From Sporichthyaceae bacterium (GTDB taxonomy: Bacteria > Actinomycetota > Actinomycetes > Sporichthyales > Sporichthyaceae), in assembly GCA_036269075.1 (NCBI GenBank), contig DATASX010000103.1, positions 55,201-119,200 on the forward strand: 64,000 nt of DNA, in the 5' to 3' direction. This document shows, in pieces, positions 61,237 through 64,000 of this stretch. Position numbers and translations under genes: made by a program. The notes beneath the pieces were generated by a model. It saw only the letters and a list, made by a program, of their open reading frames with translations. It ran no database searches and had not been told where the DNA came from. Positions within the stretch are counted from its first letter, which is position 1. Each line of letters starts with the position of its first letter.

Positions 61237-61610
61237 CCGCGCTCGACCAGCGCCGTGAACTTCCGTTCGTTGCGCTCGGCTGCCTGCACGTATGCCCAAC
61301 CGCCGGCCAGCAGCGCCGGATAGACCAGGACGCCGAGTGTCAGCCACGGCAGTTCGAGACCGGCGACCCGGTACGACCGCGTGGCGGGCCAGAGCGAGAA
61401 CAGCAGCGGCAGCCCGCCGCCGATCAGCAGCACGGACAGGCAGACCGACATCGCCAGTCGCAGCTGCACCCGCATCAGCGAGCGGAGGTAGACCTCACCG
61501 ACGAGGGTCTGCTCGTCCAGATCGAACACGCCGCGATGGGTCGGGCGCGGGGCCGACCGAGTCCGCGGCCCGGTGACGACCACCCGCCGCGATCGGTCGA
61601 TCTCCTTCAC
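61233..61610 (-). CDS. Small membrane subunit associated with the symporter
   Basis: 125 aa from GTG. It has a polar N-terminus (about 1-40), then two TM helices (about 48-72 and 86-108) and a charged C-terminal tail (AAERNERKFTALVERG). The arrangement and position directly before an SSS permease resemble the DUF485/YjcH-type partner of ActP, though the family match is not certain from sequence alone. Its stop overlaps the permease start (GTGA), so the two should be made in matched amounts. Confidence 0.75.
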   Translation of the reverse strand: MKEIDRSRRVVVTGPRTRSAPRPTHRGVFDLDEQTLVGEVYLRSLMRVQLRLAMSVCLSVLLIGGGLPLLFSLWPATRSYRVAGLELPWLTLGVLVYPALLAGGWAYVQAAERNERKFTALVERG

Positions 61611-61632
61611 GCACCCACCTCACCACACGTTC

Positions 61633-62424
61633 CTACTGCTGATCCTGACCCAGCCGCGCCGGGCGGGCGCGTCGGCGGCCGAGCACATCTCGAAGCGCTC
61701 GGGCGTGCCGCCGGCTCACCGTCAGCTCCACATCGCCGAGCAGGACGGAGCCCTGCTCACCGGTCAGCCGGACCTCGGTGACGTGGCTGAGCGAGACCAG
61801 ATAACTGCGGTGGATCCGGATGAAGCCTGCCTCGGCCCAGCGCTCCTCGAGCGTCGCCATCGGCACCCGCACCAGGTGGGTGCCGCCGGCGGTGTGCAGG
61901 CGCGCGTAGTCGCCGTGGGACTCCACGTAACGAATGTCGCGGCGGGCGATGAACCGGGTCACCCCGGCGAGCTCCACCGGGATCGTCTCGTTGTCGCCGG
62001 CCGGCGTACTGGACCGCGTCGGCGAGCTCTGCGAATCGGTGGCAGCCAATGCGGCCACCCGGCGGACGGCCTCCGCCAACCGCTCCGGTCGGATCGGCTT
62101 GAGCACGTAGTCGACCGCCTTCAGTTCGAACGCGTCGACGGCGTGATCCTCGAACGCGCTGACGAATACGACCGGGGGTGGGTCGCGGAACTGGCCGAGC
62201 ACACCGGCCAGTTCCATCCCGGACAGGCCCGGCATGCGGATGTCCAGGAACACCCCGTCGACTCGGCGCAGCCGCAGCAATCGCAGCGCCTCGTCGCCGC
62301 TGTGGGCGATCAGCACCTGCTCGACCAGGCTGTTCCGACGCAACAGGTAGACCAGCTCGGACAGGGCCGGGCCCTCGTCGTCGACCGCCAGCAGGGTCAG
62401 GCCGCCCGGCGCCGGCCCGGTCAT
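61633..62424 (-). CDS. LytTR-family response regulator
   Basis: 263 aa. The receiver domain has LLAVDDEGPALSELVYLL (acidic pair, about 10-28), the phospho-accepting Asp in GVFLDIRMPGLSG (about 60), VSAFEDHAVDAFEL and Lys in YVLKPIRPERL (about 107). The C-terminal LytTR DNA-binding domain is RFIARRDIRYVESHGDYARLHTAG...FIRIHRSYLVSL (about 158-225). It is co-translated with the kinase gene (ATGA overlap) and would activate the downstream permease operon. Confidence 0.94.
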   Translation of the reverse strand: MTGPAPGGLTLLAVDDEGPALSELVYLLRRNSLVEQVLIAHSGDEALRLLRLRRVDGVFLDIRMPGLSGMELAGVLGQFRDPPPVVFVSAFEDHAVDAFELKAVDYVLKPIRPERLAEAVRRVAALAATDSQSSPTRSSTPAGDNETIPVELAGVTRFIARRDIRYVESHGDYARLHTAGGTHLVRVPMATLEERWAEAGFIRIHRSYLVSLSHVTEVRLTGEQGSVLLGDVELTVSRRHARALRDVLGRRRARPARLGQDQQ

Positions 62425-63662
62425 GCGTGCACTCCCGGCTGGAACTTGGGCACGCGCAGGCTGACCTTGGTCCCGGCCCCGGGCGCGGTCGCGACCACCA
62501 ACCCGTAGACGTCACCGAAGATCTTGCGCAGCCGCTCGTCCACGTTGCCCAGTCCGATGCTGTCCGTGCCGGGCTCTCCGGCGAGTGCCGCGCGGACTCG
62601 TTCCGGGGCCATCCCGACCCCGTCGTCCTCGACGCTGATCAGGCAGTCCGCGCCCAGGTCCTGGGCCTGGATCGTCACGTTGCCCGGTCCGTCCTTGTTC
62701 TCCAGGCCGTGCCGGACCGCGTTCTCCACCAGCGGCTGCAGACAGAGAAAGGGCATCGAGACCGGGAGTACCTCGGGCGCGACCTGCAATGTGACCGTGA
62801 GGCGATCCCCGAACCGCGCGCGCTCCAGTAGTAAATAGGCATTGATCGCCCGCAGCTCGTCGGCGAGCGTGGTGAAGTCGCCGGACCGCCGGAACGTGTA
62901 GCGCGTGAAGTCGGCAAACTCCAGCAGCAGTTCCCGCGCGCGGTCCGGATCGGTCCGGACGAACGACGCGATGGCGTTCAGCGAGTTGTAGATGAAGTGC
63001 GGCGAAATCTGCGCCCGCAGCGCCCGGACCTCGGCCTCGGCCACCCGGGTCCGGCTGGCGTCGAGCTCGGCCAGCTCCAACTGCCCGGAGACCCACCGGC
63101 CGACCTCGTCGACGGCCCGGATCAGGGCCGCCGAGCTGGAGTCGACGTAGGCGCTCAAGGTTCCGATGACGACGTCTCCGGAGACCAGCGGCGTGATCAC
63201 GACCTCCCGGATCGAGGCCCCGCGGCCGGCGGGCAGGATCTGGAAGCGACCGGTGGTCATGACGGCGTGCGCATGCTCCGTCGCCGACGCGCCCAGCTCT
63301 GCCTCACCTGCGCCGTCCCAGGCCAGCAGCCGCTGACCGTCGGTGATCGCAACGGCCTCGGTGCCCAACAACGCCCGAAGGTGCTTCACCGCCTTGCCGG
63401 CGCCGGCGGCAGTGAGCCCACCGCGTAGCGCGGGCGAGGCAAGAGAGGCCAGATGCAAGGTCTCGAAACTGGCCAGATCTGCCCGGCTGCCCAAGGCCGA
63501 CCGTGAACTACCGAACCTCAGAAACCCGAACAAATTGCCGCCTCCACGACCTCCGCGCCCGAACCGTTGGCGGAACTTGTGAGGTAAGCCACAGAGGATA
63601 GTCGTCCGGCCGTCTTTCGTCAGCTCCGAGACGGCCCGCGGAAATAGCGTCGAGTTTCGCAA
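62421..63662 (-). CDS. LytS-type sensor histidine kinase
   Basis: 413 aa in the longest frame, from a weak TTG at 63662; the first about 55 residues (Arg/Gly-rich) are poorly supported. A GAF-like sensor (about 70-190; KAVKHLRALLGTEAVAITDG, VITPLVSGDVVIGTLSAY) precedes the kinase core. The phospho-acceptor His is in RAQISPHFIYNSLNAIASFV (about 215), the N-box is PLVENAVRHGLE (about 307) and VEDDGVGM and SIGLGNVDERLRKIFG follow. No transmembrane segment is visible, unlike many LytS proteins, so it may sense a cytoplasmic signal such as an acyl-CoA or acetate-related metabolite. Confidence 0.88.
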   Translation of the reverse strand: MRNSTLFPRAVSELTKDGRTTILCGLPHKFRQRFGRGGRGGGNLFGFLRFGSSRSALGSRADLASFETLHLASLASPALRGGLTAAGAGKAVKHLRALLGTEAVAITDGQRLLAWDGAGEAELGASATEHAHAVMTTGRFQILPAGRGASIREVVITPLVSGDVVIGTLSAYVDSSSAALIRAVDEVGRWVSGQLELAELDASRTRVAEAEVRALRAQISPHFIYNSLNAIASFVRTDPDRARELLLEFADFTRYTFRRSGDFTTLADELRAINAYLLLERARFGDRLTVTLQVAPEVLPVSMPFLCLQPLVENAVRHGLENKDGPGNVTIQAQDLGADCLISVEDDGVGMAPERVRAALAGEPGTDSIGLGNVDERLRKIFGDVYGLVVATAPGAGTKVSLRVPKFQPGVHA

Positions 63663-63799
63663 GTCAGGGACCGATCCTGGGTGAGGCAGTTCCCGGACCG
63701 GTCATCGCACAAGCTCTTGCAAGGCGTGAACCTCTCAGAACATGGCATTTGCTTAATTGGTCAAGCCTAACTGCCTAGCCGACGCAGCGCGTAGCGGCA

Positions 63800-63824
63800 C
63801 CGGGCCCGCACCTGGCGGGCCCGG
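63800..63824. terminator. Hairpin terminator after acetyl-CoA synthetase
   Basis: CCGGGCCCGC and GCGGGCCCGG form a 10-bp perfect stem with a 5-nt loop (ACCTG), 11 nt downstream of the acs stop. It would separate acs from the kinase operon. Confidence 0.7.
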
Positions 63825-63834
63825 CGCGCCTTCC

Positions 63835-64000
63835 TTACCCTTCTTCGCCGCCGCCGGTCCCGGTGCTCATGCGGTCGCGGATGGCGTCGGTGACGCTGGG
63901 GTCGAGCAGGGTGGTGACATCGCCGAGGTCTCGGTTCTCGGCGATGTCGCGCAGCAGGCGGCGCATGATCTTCCCGGATCGGGTTTTGGGCAGTTCCGGG
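63835..64000 (-). CDS. acs: Acetyl-CoA synthetase, C-terminal end only
   Basis: The window holds the last 54 codons and the stop (TAA at 63837-63835). [20 protein letters not shown] contains the conserved Lys of the A10 motif, which is the acetylation site and catalytic residue. The tail [21 protein letters not shown] is typical of AMP-forming acetyl-CoA synthetases. It would activate the acetate imported by the downstream symporter. The rest of the gene lies beyond the window. Confidence 0.88.
   Translation of the reverse strand, partial: PELPKTRSGKIMRRLLRDIAENRDLGDVTTLLDPSVTDAIRDRMSTGTGGGEEG

Overview
The window is chromosomal DNA of a high-GC actinomycete. The evidence is the strongly GC-biased third codon positions, many GTG starts, and families typical of Actinomycetota: two mycothiol-type DinB/maleylpyruvate-isomerase proteins, three enzymes of F420-linked families, a mycofactocin-coupled SDR and a DUF222/HNH (13E12-type) gene. 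The genus cannot be fixed from the sequence; a soil or freshwater Frankiales/Sporichthya-like organism fits. No rRNA, tRNA, CRISPR array, prophage or intact transposase was seen.

Layout. 1-14.5 kb is mostly housekeeping and accessory: a secreted lipoprotein (cut by the window edge) coupled to an RCC1-repeat protein, a MEDS/ATPase anti-sigma-type regulator, a GDT1-type cation transporter, PEP carboxylase, type II NADH dehydrogenase, a 1-Cys peroxiredoxin, a secreted phosphodiesterase, an acyl-CoA dehydrogenase, and regulator-enzyme pairs. 15-20.6 kb holds a CoA-linked catabolic operon (enoyl-CoA hydratase, CaiB-type CoA-transferase, BKACE) and small regulators. 20.6-25.9 kb has a 14-TM exporter, a frameshifted HNH gene and two LLM flavin-type oxidoreductases. 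26-35.7 kb is a degradation island: acetoacetyl-CoA synthetase, MarR, mycofactocin-coupled SDR, amidohydrolase, two aldehyde dehydrogenases, P450 and TetR. 35.7-41.7 kb carries a TetR-controlled MFS pump, a glycine-rich repeat secreted protein, an F420/PPOX protein and glycogen phosphorylase.

41.7-49 kb is the most unusual region. Two divergent flavoenzyme genes (an FAD monooxygenase-like protein and an AidB-like acyl-CoA dehydrogenase) are each followed, with an ATGA overlap, by one of two paralogous nitrilase-superfamily proteins. Both paralogues keep the Glu and Lys of the catalytic triad but have Gly where the nucleophilic Cys should be. A GAF-LuxR regulator and an atypical crotonase follow.

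49-64 kb contains a secreted deacetylase-like lipoprotein and a TetR/SDR pair. It then carries a near-complete unsaturated-uronate pathway (KduI, KduD, a large unassigned alpha-helical-toroid-type protein, a GH88/GH105 hydrolase, KDG kinase, a 26-residue ORF and KDPG aldolase) that would yield pyruvate and glyceraldehyde-3-phosphate. It ends with an acetate/monocarboxylate uptake module: acetyl-CoA synthetase end, LytS/LytT two-component system, small membrane subunit and sodium-solute symporter.

Regulatory texture. At least seven genes have a TANNNT-like -10 box exactly 6 nt before the start codon and no Shine-Dalgarno sequence, so leaderless transcripts look common. Regulator genes carry clear palindromic operators over their promoters. 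A 15-bp element, CTGAC-N5-GTCAG, recurs six times, mostly at gene ends. A second palindrome family (core TCATCGATGA) occurs at two intergenic or gene-start sites.
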